Positions 35,503 to 44,769 of a stretch of DNA of 64,000 nt are shown in pieces (the stretch's first letter is position 1; every line of letters begins with the position of its first letter). The stretch is taken from contig NZ_VTZS01000001.1 of the NCBI RefSeq assembly GCF_008367235.1, positions 868,001 through 932,000 on the forward strand, written 5' to 3'. This DNA comes from Pareuzebyella sediminis (GTDB lineage: Bacteria; Bacteroidota; Bacteroidia; Flavobacteriales; Flavobacteriaceae). The notes beneath the pieces are model-generated. The model had not been told where the DNA came from, searched no databases, and saw only the letters and a list, made by a program, of their open reading frames with translations. The position numbers and the translations under genes are program-made.

Positions 35503-36006
35503 ATGATGCAACTCAGGCCGGCAACTATAAAGGACCTTGATCTTCTCAAGTATTGGGACACCCAAAAACATGTTATCGACTGCGATCCGGATGAGGATTG
35601 GAATTGGGAAACAGAACTGAATTATAATCCGGTATGGAGAGAACAATTTATCGGAGAATATAAGGGAGAACCTATAGGTTTTTTACAGATAATCGACCCG
35701 TACCTTGAAGAGACCCATTATTGGGGGGAAGTTGAAAAGCACAAAAGAGCCATTGATATATGGATAGGGGAAACAAAGAATTTGAATCGGGGGTACGGAA
35801 CGGCGATGATGTATCTTGCTATTCGAAGGTGCTTCGATAATCCAGTTGTAAGTGGTATTCTGATCGACCCCTTAAAAACGAATACCAAGGCACATCGATT
35901 TTATCGCAGGTTTGGTTTTGAATTTATAGAAGAAAGAAAATTTGGCGGAATGACTTGCTTTGTGTACGAATTACAAAGAAATAAGGCCTACAGCACTGGT
36001 CCTTAA
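35503..36006 (+). CDS. GNAT N-acetyltransferase, AAC(6')-like
   Basis: A 167-residue acetyltransferase starting at MMQLRPATI (either of two adjacent ATGs). It carries DWNWETELNYNPVWREQFIGE, IGFLQIIDPYLEETHYWGE and AIDIWIGETKNLNRGYGTAMM, where NRGYGT is the acetyl-CoA loop, then the FYRRFGFEFIEER end, all as in aminoglycoside 6'-N-acetyltransferase-like GNAT proteins. Chromosomal homologues often have other substrates, so resistance is not inferred. No promoter or mobile context. Confidence 0.85.
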   Translation: MMQLRPATIKDLDLLKYWDTQKHVIDCDPDEDWNWETELNYNPVWREQFIGEYKGEPIGFLQIIDPYLEETHYWGEVEKHKRAIDIWIGETKNLNRGYGTAMMYLAIRRCFDNPVVSGILIDPLKTNTKAHRFYRRFGFEFIEERKFGGMTCFVYELQRNKAYSTGP

Positions 36007-36150
36007 TAGAACGCTTCGGGTTGCAAGAATACATAGTAAATTTAGATTAAAATATTTTAGTAAATTTTCCACATTAAATCCATCGGTTCTACCAAAGTTT
36101 TGGAAATGATTTCTTATGAAGAACAACATAAGTAAAATTAGAGACATCAC

Positions 36151-37326
36151 ATGCTAAAAGCCATCATATTTGCCTGTATAATCTTGATGACAAGCGCCTG
36201 CTCCCGGCCTGCGCACTACGATCTCGTCATACGGAATGTGGATCTTTTTGACGGACATAGAGGAAGAGGCTTGGTAAATTTGGCTATAAACAGCGATACG
36301 ATAGCCGCCATTACTTCTGAAGAAATACGAGGAGATTCCCTTATCAACGGCACAGGAAAATATATTATACCTGGTATGGTAAATGCCCATGTGCATGTTT
36401 CGAATATCGATCAACTTAAGGAAGGTTTTCCATTTGGCATACTGACGCTTTTCAATATGCATACCGGTCTCGAAGAAAGAGAAAAGGAGTGGAAAAAAAT
36501 ATCCATGGATTCAACGCGGTACGCTACACTTTATGGCGCTGGTCACGCCGCTACCGTTCCCGGAGGACATCCAACTCAGTTCAGTCCGAATATGGAAACC
36601 ATCAACGACTCGGTTTCCGTCGAAGATTGGGTGGATCATCGAATTGCGAAAGGGGCAGATTACATCAAAATTATACATACCCTCCACGGTTGGATGGGCA
36701 GCCCCCCTACCCCAACGTTGCGCTATGAACAAATCGCGAAAATCATTGAATACGCTCATTCGAAGGGCTATAAAGTGGTCGTTCATGCCACGAGTCTGGA
36801 AGATGTGATCTCCATAGCAAAATTCAGGCCTGACGGTTTTGTACATATGCTTGATTTTAAAGAAGATTATCCTGTTCCCAACAACTATTATAAAGAGCTC
36901 AAAAAAAGTGGGGCTTTTATTGTGACGACTGGAGGAATTGCACTAAAACCTATGGATGGAGCACCACCCTTCGTTGCGGAGTGGGTGAACGAAAATGTAT
37001 TGAACGCCGAACAAAGAGCGGAGATTATCAAGGAATATCACGAAAACGGCATTCTGCTGGTTGCAGGTACTGATGCGCAGGAAGGTCAAATGAACTTTGC
37101 CGAAGATTATTTTTTAGAGCTTGAACTATACCAAATGGCCGGACTTTCAAATGTCGAAATTCTAAAGGCCGCTACGGGGAACGCAGCAAAGGCGTTTGGA
37201 ATACCCGTGGGCGAGTTGAAAGTCGGAGCAAAGGCCACCTTTATAGTGCTCGATGAAAATCCTTTAAGGGACCTATCAAATCTCCATAAAGCAACACAGA
37301 TATGGAAAAATGGTAACACGTACTAA
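36151..37326 (+). CDS. Exported metal-dependent amidohydrolase
   Basis: A 391-residue lipoprotein (lipobox LMTSAC, Cys17) of the imidazolonepropionase/prolidase-like amidohydrolase group. Metal ligands: HVHV in MVNAHVHVSN, the lysine in ADYIKIIHTLHGW, HATSLED histidine and the Asp in LVAGTDAQEG. The GHAATVPGGHPTQ loop is an insert. It probably hydrolyses a cyclic amide, dipeptide or lactone in the periplasm or at the surface. Followed after three bases by an exported SGNH hydrolase, implying shared transcription. Confidence 0.87.
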   Translation: MLKAIIFACIILMTSACSRPAHYDLVIRNVDLFDGHRGRGLVNLAINSDTIAAITSEEIRGDSLINGTGKYIIPGMVNAHVHVSNIDQLKEGFPFGILTLFNMHTGLEEREKEWKKISMDSTRYATLYGAGHAATVPGGHPTQFSPNMETINDSVSVEDWVDHRIAKGADYIKIIHTLHGWMGSPPTPTLRYEQIAKIIEYAHSKGYKVVVHATSLEDVISIAKFRPDGFVHMLDFKEDYPVPNNYYKELKKSGAFIVTTGGIALKPMDGAPPFVAEWVNENVLNAEQRAEIIKEYHENGILLVAGTDAQEGQMNFAEDYFLELELYQMAGLSNVEILKAATGNAAKAFGIPVGELKVGAKATFIVLDENPLRDLSNLHKATQIWKNGNTY

Positions 37327-37329
37327 TTC

Positions 37330-38001
37330 ATGATAAAAACTATTTCAAGCCTTTTTTTAGTTACAACCTTAATCCTGTCTTTGACCAGTTTCAATGTGAA
37401 GAAACCTCGAATATTGATTATCGGTGATTCTATTTCCATTGGGTACACGCCTTTTGTCATAGAAGATTTAAAAAACATAGCCGAAGTGGTCCATAATCCT
37501 GGAAATGCCCAACATACTGGCACTGGCCTTGAAAAAATAAAGGAATGGGTCGGAAACGGAGACTGGGATATCATTCAGTTCAATTGGGGATTGTGGGATT
37601 TATGTTACCGTCACCCCGATTCTAAACTGTATGGAAACCGCGATAAAATCAAAGGCAAAATCACCTATACTCCAAAAGAATATGGCGCAAACCTTGATTC
37701 CCTGGTAAAAAGGTTAAAGAAGGCTACAAAGGCTAGGCTAATATTTGTCACCACGACTTATATCCCCGAACATGAAGCCGGCAGATATCAAAAGGATGCG
37801 GTAAAATATAACCGTGTGGCGAAAGAAGTGATGAGAGCCAACAAGATTTTAATAAATGATATCTATGCAACGTCCAAAGCCATTCACAAAACCTTTGGAA
37901 AAGGCGATGATGATGTACACTTCACAGATAAAGGTTATGAAAAATTAGCCATACCCATATCCGCTTTTCTCGAAAAAGAACTCCACAAAATAGCCAAATA
38001 A
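37330..38001 (+). CDS. Exported SGNH/GDSL-type hydrolase
   Basis: A 223-residue protein with a Sec signal (ISSLFLVTTLILSLTS). Block I is ILIIGDSISIGY (nucleophile Ser), Gly and Asn blocks are around NPGNAQHTGTG and NWGLWD, and the catalytic Asp-His pair is in DDVHFTDKGYEKL. It belongs to the SGNH esterases, often acting on acetylated polysaccharides. It is 3 bases after the amidohydrolase gene and likely shares its transcript. Confidence 0.87.
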   Translation: MIKTISSLFLVTTLILSLTSFNVKKPRILIIGDSISIGYTPFVIEDLKNIAEVVHNPGNAQHTGTGLEKIKEWVGNGDWDIIQFNWGLWDLCYRHPDSKLYGNRDKIKGKITYTPKEYGANLDSLVKRLKKATKARLIFVTTTYIPEHEAGRYQKDAVKYNRVAKEVMRANKILINDIYATSKAIHKTFGKGDDDVHFTDKGYEKLAIPISAFLEKELHKIAK

Positions 38002-38177
38002 CAGAACGGTTAAAAAAAATTTACCTACCAGGATAATTTGGGCATAATTTTTCTTGGGTCCTTCGTAGAAATGTCATCCTTCTTGATAGCCCAAAAGCGA
38101 TAGTTTCCTTAGCTTTGTAAAGAATGCTATTAAAAACCACCTATTATCTAGATAGGCACCTAATTTAAATATCCTCC

Positions 38178-39395
38178 TTGAAAAACACTACTTTACCATA
38201 CTTTTTGCTTGTTTTGCTTTTAACATTAGCCTGTAAAGAGCAACCCAAGAAACAAACTACAGCAGAACCCTTAGCTTCGAATAACCCACAACAGCCTGTA
38301 ATCATGGCGTATTATGTGGCGGAACGTGAGTATAAACCGGAAAAAATACCTGTTGAAAAGCTCACACATATCATTTATTCTTTCACCAATGTGATCGATG
38401 GGGAAATGAAGTTTAGAAATCCGGAAGATGCAGGACCAAAACTAGATGCGCTAGTGCAACAAAAACAGCGAAACCCCGATCTAAAAGTGATGATCGCATG
38501 TGGAGGTTGGGGAGCCGATGGTTTTTCCGATATGGCCTTGACCGAAGAGAGCCGTTCAAAATTTATCAAAAGTGCCCACGATTTTATCAAAAAACACGAA
38601 CTCGACGGAATGGACATGGATTGGGAATATCCTGGGATATCGGGTGCAGGCACTAAAGCGCGAGCGGAAGACACCCAAAATTTCACCGCCCTTATGAAAG
38701 GATTGCGCGAGATGCTCGACAGCTTCGAACAACCTAAGGTATTGACCTTTGCCTCGGCAGGTTGGAAGCGCTACTATGATCATATTGAGCTAAACGAAGT
38801 TATGAAGTATGCCGATTACACCAATGTCATGACCTATGACCAAGTGTCCGGGGTGTCAATGTATACAGGGCACCACACGCCATTAGGTAATGTAAGCAGT
38901 AAAGATATAGAAGGTACACCTTTTCAAGCCCGCTTGGATAGTTTGTACCGATCAGGCGCCAATTTGGATGCCGATCCAAGATCTGCCGAGAAAATCGTCG
39001 ATTTTCTCATCGAGGAAGGCGTCGACCCACATCAAATTGTTATAGGATCTGCCTTTTACGGTAGGGTCTGGAAAGGAGTCCCCCCTGAAAATAATGGTTT
39101 GTACCAGCGCAGCGGAGGCATTCACATCGGTTGGCTGGCCTATCATCAAATCCGTGAAAAATACGAACAAGACCCCAATTTTAAACGCTATTGGGACGAT
39201 GACGCCAAAGCTCCATATATGTACAATGCCACGGATAGCCGTATGGTCTCTTACGATGACACGGTTTCGGTCGCCCAAAAAACAAAATATGCCATAAACA
39301 AAGGTCTAGGCGGTATTATGTTTTGGGAATTGGGCAATGATACCAAAGAAGAAAAAAGTCTTCTTAATGCCATTTATAAGGCTGCACAAAAGTAG
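38178..39395 (+). CDS. Glycoside hydrolase family 18 (chitinase-type), lipoprotein
   Basis: A 405-residue enzyme that begins with TTG; no ATG is available before the mature domain, and TTG gives an ideal signal peptide with a lipobox (LLLTLAC, Cys19). The catalytic signature DGMDMDWE is at about residues 143-150 with Glu150 as the acid; YxQ-like and MTYDQV motifs follow, and WELG is at the end. It would hydrolyse chitin or chito-oligosaccharides, or GlcNAc-beta-1,4-GlcNAc of glycoproteins, on the outside of the cell. Confidence 0.92.
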   Translation: MKNTTLPYFLLVLLLTLACKEQPKKQTTAEPLASNNPQQPVIMAYYVAEREYKPEKIPVEKLTHIIYSFTNVIDGEMKFRNPEDAGPKLDALVQQKQRNPDLKVMIACGGWGADGFSDMALTEESRSKFIKSAHDFIKKHELDGMDMDWEYPGISGAGTKARAEDTQNFTALMKGLREMLDSFEQPKVLTFASAGWKRYYDHIELNEVMKYADYTNVMTYDQVSGVSMYTGHHTPLGNVSSKDIEGTPFQARLDSLYRSGANLDADPRSAEKIVDFLIEEGVDPHQIVIGSAFYGRVWKGVPPENNGLYQRSGGIHIGWLAYHQIREKYEQDPNFKRYWDDDAKAPYMYNATDSRMVSYDDTVSVAQKTKYAINKGLGGIMFWELGNDTKEEKSLLNAIYKAAQK

Positions 39396-39700
39396 CTGTT
39401 CCATTTTTTCAATCCTTGCCATCGCACTTTACGAATACTTGAATACGCTGAATCTTTCTTTAAATAGGATACTTTAAAAGCGTTCTTCGGGTCTTCATTA
39501 TAAAAGCACCACCATATATGGTGTTTTATTCTTGCTAATATGTCATCTCAATCGTAAAGTTTCCTATAAAACCTGCCATGGTCCTAAAAGAATACCTTAG
39601 TACATAATTTATAATCAGATAATTGCCTAATTTTAAGCCAGAACGCTGAGTCTACCCTGAGCAAGCAGTTCAAAATCGATTACCCTATAAAACCGAGGAT
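39396..39700. other. 305-base gap between chitinase and D-lactate dehydrogenase genes
   Basis: No gene is seen. A palindrome CACCATATATGGTG with a following TTTT lies at 39510-39527 and is a possible weak terminator. The region ends with a GAGG sequence before the TTG start of the next gene. Confidence 0.5.
39510..39527 (+). terminator. Weak hairpin followed by T residues after the chitinase gene
   Basis: CACCATATATGGTG (14 bases, self-complementary) and then TTTTATT, 115 bases after the chitinase stop. Distance and short loop make it a weak candidate. Confidence 0.35.
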
Positions 39701-40699
39701 TTGAAAATCATTTTTTTTTCTGCGAAACCTTACGATAAGGAATTTTTTAACCGCTTTAATCAGACCTACGATTTTGAGATAGAGTACCATGAGACCCATC
39801 TGGGGCCGCACATCGTCAATATAGTGCAAGACGCAGAGGCCATCTGTGTTTTTGTAAACGACAAACTAACCGAAAAGGTCATTCAAGTGCTCGCAGACAA
39901 AGGGGTCAAAGTTATCGCTTTACGATGTGCAGGTTTCAACAATGTGGATCTGGAGGCGGCAAAACGTTTTGGCATTACCGTATGTAGGGTACCGGCTTAT
40001 TCGCCCGAAGCAGTTGCCGAACATGCGTTAGCTATGCTCCAGACCATCAATCGCAAGACCCATAAGGCCTATAATCGTGTTCGGGAACAAAATTTTGCCC
40101 TAAACGGACTCTTAGGTTTCAATCTTCATGGAAAAACAGTCGGTATAATCGGTACAGGTAAAATAGGAAAGGCTTTTGCACAAATTATGCTTGGTTTTGG
40201 TTGTAAGGTTTTGGCCTATGACCTTTATCCCGATGATAAATTGAAAGAAAAAGGGATAACCTATGTGTCTCTCGAAGAATTGCTCGAGACTTCCGATATT
40301 GTCTCGTTACATTGCCCCTTGACTAAGGAGAACCACTACTTTATCAACAAAGAAACCTTGGCATTGACCAAGCGTGGCATCGTAATTATCAATACCAGTC
40401 GAGGTGGGCTGATCAACACCAACGATATTATACAAGCCTTGACTTCGCAACAAGTAGGGGCCCTTTGTATCGATGTATATGAACAAGAGGAAAAATTATT
40501 TTTCAGGGACCTTTCCACGAACATCATCGATGACGACAATATTCATCGTCTGATGAGCTATCCCAATGTATTGATAACGGCGCATCAGGCATTTTTTACC
40601 GAAGAAGCTTTGTCGGAAATAGCCCAAGTTACCCTACATAGTATTGACCAGATACTGAAAGGAAATAAGCCCGAAGACAAAACCACATTGCTCACCTAA
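39701..40699 (+). CDS. ldhA: D-lactate dehydrogenase, fermentative type
   Basis: A 332-residue NAD-dependent D-2-hydroxyacid dehydrogenase of the LdhA group. It begins with TTG directly after GAGG, giving MKIIFFSAKPYDKEFFNRFN, exactly the family N-terminus. ALRCAGFNNVDLEAAKRFG, VIGTGKIGKAFAQ, INTSRGGLI and TAHQAFFTEEAL carry the substrate arginine, NAD loop and catalytic His. It reduces pyruvate to D-lactate. Paired with no other fermentation gene in the window; the closely related serA at 19074 lacks this arrangement. Confidence 0.93.
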   Translation: MKIIFFSAKPYDKEFFNRFNQTYDFEIEYHETHLGPHIVNIVQDAEAICVFVNDKLTEKVIQVLADKGVKVIALRCAGFNNVDLEAAKRFGITVCRVPAYSPEAVAEHALAMLQTINRKTHKAYNRVREQNFALNGLLGFNLHGKTVGIIGTGKIGKAFAQIMLGFGCKVLAYDLYPDDKLKEKGITYVSLEELLETSDIVSLHCPLTKENHYFINKETLALTKRGIVIINTSRGGLINTNDIIQALTSQQVGALCIDVYEQEEKLFFRDLSTNIIDDDNIHRLMSYPNVLITAHQAFFTEEALSEIAQVTLHSIDQILKGNKPEDKTTLLT

Positions 40700-40749
40700 T
40701 CGCTTGGTACGCGTAAAACAATGACTAGTTAAGCTATAAAACGAAACGT

Positions 40750-42360
40750 ATGAAAAAACTTATATTAATGGCTGTCTTAGTGACATGTATGGGCTGTCAT
40801 ACTTCAGAAGAAGGTGATATAACCGCTAAAGTGAGCGAAGAAACTATCGGTCGACATATGGAACGTTTAGCATCCGACGATTTTTTGGGAAGGAAACCCT
40901 TTACCGAAGGAGAAGTTAAAACGGTAAATTATCTCAGAGATGAATTCTCTAAATTGGGCCTCGCGCCGGGAAATGGCGAAAGTTATTTCCAGGATGTCCC
41001 AATGGTCGAGATCACCGGCACCCCCTCGAAAGCAATGAAAATTTCCGGTAGTACCGAAAATTTCACGTTGAACTATTTTGATGATTTTGTTGCTGTTTCC
41101 AAAAAAACCGATAGTATCATCCGGCTTGAAAATTCAGAATTGGTATTTGCCGGATATGGCATCGTGGCACCCGAGTACGGGTGGAACGACTATGAAGGAG
41201 TCGATTGGAAAGGAAAAACGGCCGTAGTGTTGGTGAACGACCCCGGTTTTCAGTCCGGTGATTCTACCTTGTTCAAAGGCAATGAGATGACCTACTATGG
41301 GCGGTGGACGTATAAGTATGAGGAAGCGGCCCGACAAGGTGCCGACGGTGTTTTGATCATTCACGAGACAGAGCCAGCCTCTTATGGATGGAACGTGGTT
41401 CAATCCGGTTGGAGCGGTGGTCAACTTATTCTCGAAAGTAATCTGCCTATGGTCGATATACAAGGGTGGATCACTGGCCAAAGTGCCGAAAAGTTGATGG
41501 AAGCCACTCCATTGGAAGGAAAGAACCTCAGGGAGGTCGCAAGAACTAAAACTTTCAAACCTGTTCCTTTAAACCTAAGCGCGTCGATTACCGTCTCAAA
41601 CAGTATACAACGTAATGTCTCTAAAAACGTGCTGGCCCTGTTGCCCGGTACCGACAGAAAAGACGAATATATTCTTTATTCTGCCCATTGGGATCATTTT
41701 GGGGTCGGTCGACCGATCGATAATGATTCCATATACAATGGTGCCGTAGACAATGCCTCAGGAACAGCTTGTCTTCTGGCCATTGCCGAGGCCTTTAAAA
41801 AAGTGGAGCATCAAAGGTCCATCGTTTTTATCGCGGTTACCGGCGAGGAACAAGGTTTATTAGGCTCAGCCTATTACGCTGAGCATCCGATTTACGAACC
41901 ACAAAAAACAGTGGCCAATATCAATATGGATGCCTTTAACAGTCCTGGTCCCATGAGAGATCTCACCATAACGGGCTTTGGGCATTCCGAGCTCGATGAA
42001 TATGCCGAAGAGGCGGCCAAAAAGCAAGGCCGGTACGTAATTCCCGATCCAGAACCGGAAAAAGGCTATTTCTTCCGTTCCGATCATTTCAACTTCGCAA
42101 AAATAGGAATCCCAGCCTTATACGCCGACGGTTCCTATGAAGGTTTTGATATTGGTATTGACAGTATCCAAAAAATCAAAGACCATTACCGAATAGCGAT
42201 TTATCACCAGCCTACCGATGAATACGATCCGGAAAAGACAAATTTGAGCGGTATTCAATTTGACGCCCAACTATTGTTCAATGTGGGCCTACGGCTGTCA
42301 AACGAAAGCTATTTCCCAAAATGGTATACTACTAGTGAATTTAAGGCGGCACGTGATTAG
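40750..42360 (+). CDS. M28-family zinc aminopeptidase, lipoprotein
   Basis: A 536-residue peptidase with lipobox VTCMGC (Cys16). A PA-type insert (residues about 120-245, ADGVLIIHETEPASYGW) precedes the catalytic domain: HWDHFGVG, NGAVDNASGTACLL, AVTGEEQGLLGS (Glu-Glu), NMDAFN and SDHFNFAKIGIPAL provide the two-zinc site. It would remove amino-terminal residues from peptides in the periplasm or on the outer membrane. Single gene. Confidence 0.91.
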   Translation: MKKLILMAVLVTCMGCHTSEEGDITAKVSEETIGRHMERLASDDFLGRKPFTEGEVKTVNYLRDEFSKLGLAPGNGESYFQDVPMVEITGTPSKAMKISGSTENFTLNYFDDFVAVSKKTDSIIRLENSELVFAGYGIVAPEYGWNDYEGVDWKGKTAVVLVNDPGFQSGDSTLFKGNEMTYYGRWTYKYEEAARQGADGVLIIHETEPASYGWNVVQSGWSGGQLILESNLPMVDIQGWITGQSAEKLMEATPLEGKNLREVARTKTFKPVPLNLSASITVSNSIQRNVSKNVLALLPGTDRKDEYILYSAHWDHFGVGRPIDNDSIYNGAVDNASGTACLLAIAEAFKKVEHQRSIVFIAVTGEEQGLLGSAYYAEHPIYEPQKTVANINMDAFNSPGPMRDLTITGFGHSELDEYAEEAAKKQGRYVIPDPEPEKGYFFRSDHFNFAKIGIPALYADGSYEGFDIGIDSIQKIKDHYRIAIYHQPTDEYDPEKTNLSGIQFDAQLLFNVGLRLSNESYFPKWYTTSEFKAARD

Positions 42361-42411
42361 ATCTCGCCATGCTTCAATCACTTTTGAATTTTTTGAAAAA
42401 AAAAGATCGAT

Positions 42412-43398
42412 ATGATACGAGTTCTAAAGAGGTTCATATACTTATTCTTAAGTGTTGTGACTTTGATAATAGGTTGTAAAGAATCACGGAACAAAAAGCC
42501 AGTAAAGCAAAATGTGCATGAGAAGCTCCTAAAAAAAACGCCACTTATTGGGGGCAACTATGTTTCGGAAGGCTACCGCCAAAGAGCCGAGGGTTACGAT
42601 TGGGTGGCTGTCTCGGTCAAAAAGCTCGACTCCGAAAAAATCAGTATCAAAGTGAGATCGAGAGCGGACAAAAAAAAACCTACCTGCACTTTTGATGCCA
42701 CGGCCTATAAACAAGATGACACTATATATACGACGGTAGTCAACGGTAAAACGGTCATCTTTGACATTCATCAAGATTCCCTTTCCATTCGCACCGAAGA
42801 GGCCGGGGAAGACGGTATTTTGTATTTCTATTGTTCAGGGGGAGCCACCTTGGCCGGTAACTATAGGAAAATAAAAGGGGTTATCGATGCGACCCAAGTA
42901 GATAAAACCGATTTTTCCAAGGTGCTCTCCCTTCAGGGTATTGGATTCAATGTTTCAACGATAAAAAAAGAAGGCCAGCACGTTTTGACGGTATCCCCAT
43001 TCGGACTGGAAATCGATAATAGTCCGCAAACCTATATAAGTAAGGGGCAAGTTGTTAAAGCGATGGTGGAAGACATGAATTCGGATGGTTCGCCTGAACT
43101 TCTTGTTATTTCAAAATCAGAAGATACCTCAAAAAAAGGGCGAGTTTATGGTTTTTCGGTCAATAATCGAAAATCAATGAGTCCTGTACACTTTCTACCT
43201 ACGGACGAAAACCAAAGAATAAATCAAGGATATCAAGGGCATGATGAATTTGCCTTGGTAGAAACCAAGTTATTGCAGCGGTTCCCTATTTTTGACGCCG
43301 CCGGTCAGCCTTCTGGAAAAACAAGACAAGTCTCCTATGAATTAAAGGATGGCGAAGCTTTGAGAAAGTTTGAGATTGTTACTATCAATGAGTATTAA
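42412..43398 (+). CDS. PliI-like lysozyme-inhibitor lipoprotein, two domains
   Basis: A 328-residue lipoprotein (lipobox LIIGC, Cys22). Residues about 40-165 form an N-terminal beta domain (YDWVAVSVKKLDSEKISIKVRS, TCTFDATAYKQDDTIYTTVVNG) like small lipocalin-like repeats; residues about 185-325 match PliI, inhibitor of i-type lysozyme (LSLQGIGFNVSTIKKEG, LTVSPFGLEIDN, AMVEDMNSDGSPELLVI). PliI normally stands alone at about 130-150 residues, so the N-terminal domain is an addition. Probably protects the cell wall in the periplasm. Confidence 0.77.
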   Translation: MIRVLKRFIYLFLSVVTLIIGCKESRNKKPVKQNVHEKLLKKTPLIGGNYVSEGYRQRAEGYDWVAVSVKKLDSEKISIKVRSRADKKKPTCTFDATAYKQDDTIYTTVVNGKTVIFDIHQDSLSIRTEEAGEDGILYFYCSGGATLAGNYRKIKGVIDATQVDKTDFSKVLSLQGIGFNVSTIKKEGQHVLTVSPFGLEIDNSPQTYISKGQVVKAMVEDMNSDGSPELLVISKSEDTSKKGRVYGFSVNNRKSMSPVHFLPTDENQRINQGYQGHDEFALVETKLLQRFPIFDAAGQPSGKTRQVSYELKDGEALRKFEIVTINEY

Positions 43399-43434
43399 GA
43401 CGATATGGGCTTCCATTTTATCTGAAAATTCAAC

Positions 43435-44568
43435 CTACACTCGCACAATACCCAAATCGCCTAAATTTAAAGGAATACGCTTCCCTCCCTCTTCAATCGA
43501 TTGATAGATGGCCTCGACGATGATCATGTCGCGCTTACCCATCTCCCCGGGTGCATAATTTGGGGTGCCCCTAAGAATATGTTTGACAAAATCATCCATT
43601 TGTAGCATTTGTTGGCTTTGATGTGGAAATGAAATTTCATTTCCATCCGAAGTACGCCCACTCAGCGGCCCGTAACTATGGCAGGGGTTAAGTTCGGCCC
43701 ACCCACTTTCAAAGGAAACAAAAAGCCGGTTGGCATTGGCATTGTGGGAAGTAAACATATGGCCCACTACCCCATCAGGAAACTCCATTTGGGCGGTAAT
43801 ACTCTCGTCGGTATTTTTAAAATACTCGGGTCGCGTACTGAATTCCTGGGCAGAAACCGAAATAGGGTTGTTTCCGTTACCATAAATATTACTTTGAATC
43901 GAATACACGCCCATATTCATTAATGCACCTCCCCCTGAAAGCTCTCGGTCTAAACGCCATTGATCGGGGTTTCCCCTTGAAATATAACCGGCATCCGAAG
44001 ATACATAATGCACGTCTCCGTACGGTTTTTCCTTGACCATACGTTTTATCTCATTGGTATACGGATCGGACTGCATACGATACCCCACACTTAATTTCAC
44101 ACCAGCTTCTTCACAGGCTTGTATAATGGCATCACATTCGGCCACACTGACTGCCATAGGCTTTTCACAGATAACATGCTTCCCTGCCTTTGCGGCTCGA
44201 ATACTAAAATCGGCATGCATACTATTGGGCAGCACTACATACACAATATCGATATCGGCATTTTCGGCGATCGAATCAAAATTTTCGTAGGAATAGACGT
44301 TTTTTTGGGGGATGTCGTATTTTTCCATCCAAATTTGCTCCTTTTCAGGTGTTCCGGTTACAATCCCTGCCAGATAACAATGTTGAGCGTCTTGAAGACC
44401 TGGTGCCAGTTGATAGGTACTGTAGCTTCCTAGTCCTACCAAGGCAATACCTAATTTCTTATTCTGCTGCTTTCCCATTCCGCAAGCTAATGGTGCACCA
44501 AGCAAGGCCGCTGCCGCCATACCCTGGGTCAATTTTGTATTGAAAGTTCTTCTAGAAATCGATTTCAT
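43435..44568 (-). CDS. Tat-exported Gfo/Idh/MocA oxidoreductase
   Basis: A 377-residue protein; the ATG at 44568 starts MKSISRRTFNTKL, a twin-arginine signal with a lipobox-like PLACG end, preferred to the longer frame. The dinucleotide motif ALVGLGSYS, the VICEKPMAVS lysine block and DQWRLDRELSGGGALMNMGVYSIQS are typical of Gfo/Idh/MocA enzymes. The family oxidises or reduces sugars with tightly bound NAD(P), and some exported members are glycosidases or glucose-fructose oxidoreductases. Substrate unknown. Confidence 0.88.
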   Translation of the reverse strand: MKSISRRTFNTKLTQGMAAAALLGAPLACGMGKQQNKKLGIALVGLGSYSTYQLAPGLQDAQHCYLAGIVTGTPEKEQIWMEKYDIPQKNVYSYENFDSIAENADIDIVYVVLPNSMHADFSIRAAKAGKHVICEKPMAVSVAECDAIIQACEEAGVKLSVGYRMQSDPYTNEIKRMVKEKPYGDVHYVSSDAGYISRGNPDQWRLDRELSGGGALMNMGVYSIQSNIYGNGNNPISVSAQEFSTRPEYFKNTDESITAQMEFPDGVVGHMFTSHNANANRLFVSFESGWAELNPCHSYGPLSGRTSDGNEISFPHQSQQMLQMDDFVKHILRGTPNYAPGEMGKRDMIIVEAIYQSIEEGGKRIPLNLGDLGIVRV

Positions 44569-44769
44569 GTCTTGTGCTTTTAAAATCCCTGTCCTAAAAA
44601 TACACATAATGTCCGGATTCAAATTGGTTGCGCCTTAAGTTATACCGAGGTAGCTCAAGCCCCTAAATAGACGCTGTACATCACTACGCCCGTTACATTT
44701 TTGCCTGCTCCTTTGACTAAATATTTAGTACCTTAGAAAATCATTTTTTGCAAATAATCTAAAAATCCT

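Noticed and set aside
35503-36006. Acquired aminoglycoside-resistance gene
   Set aside because: Only a chromosomal AAC(6')-like GNAT pattern; no mobile element or resistance neighbours.
39701-40699. LdhA as a second phosphoglycerate dehydrogenase
   Set aside because: The N-terminus and FFRDLS...DDDNIHRLMSYPN pattern are of D-lactate dehydrogenase, and serA is already beside serC.
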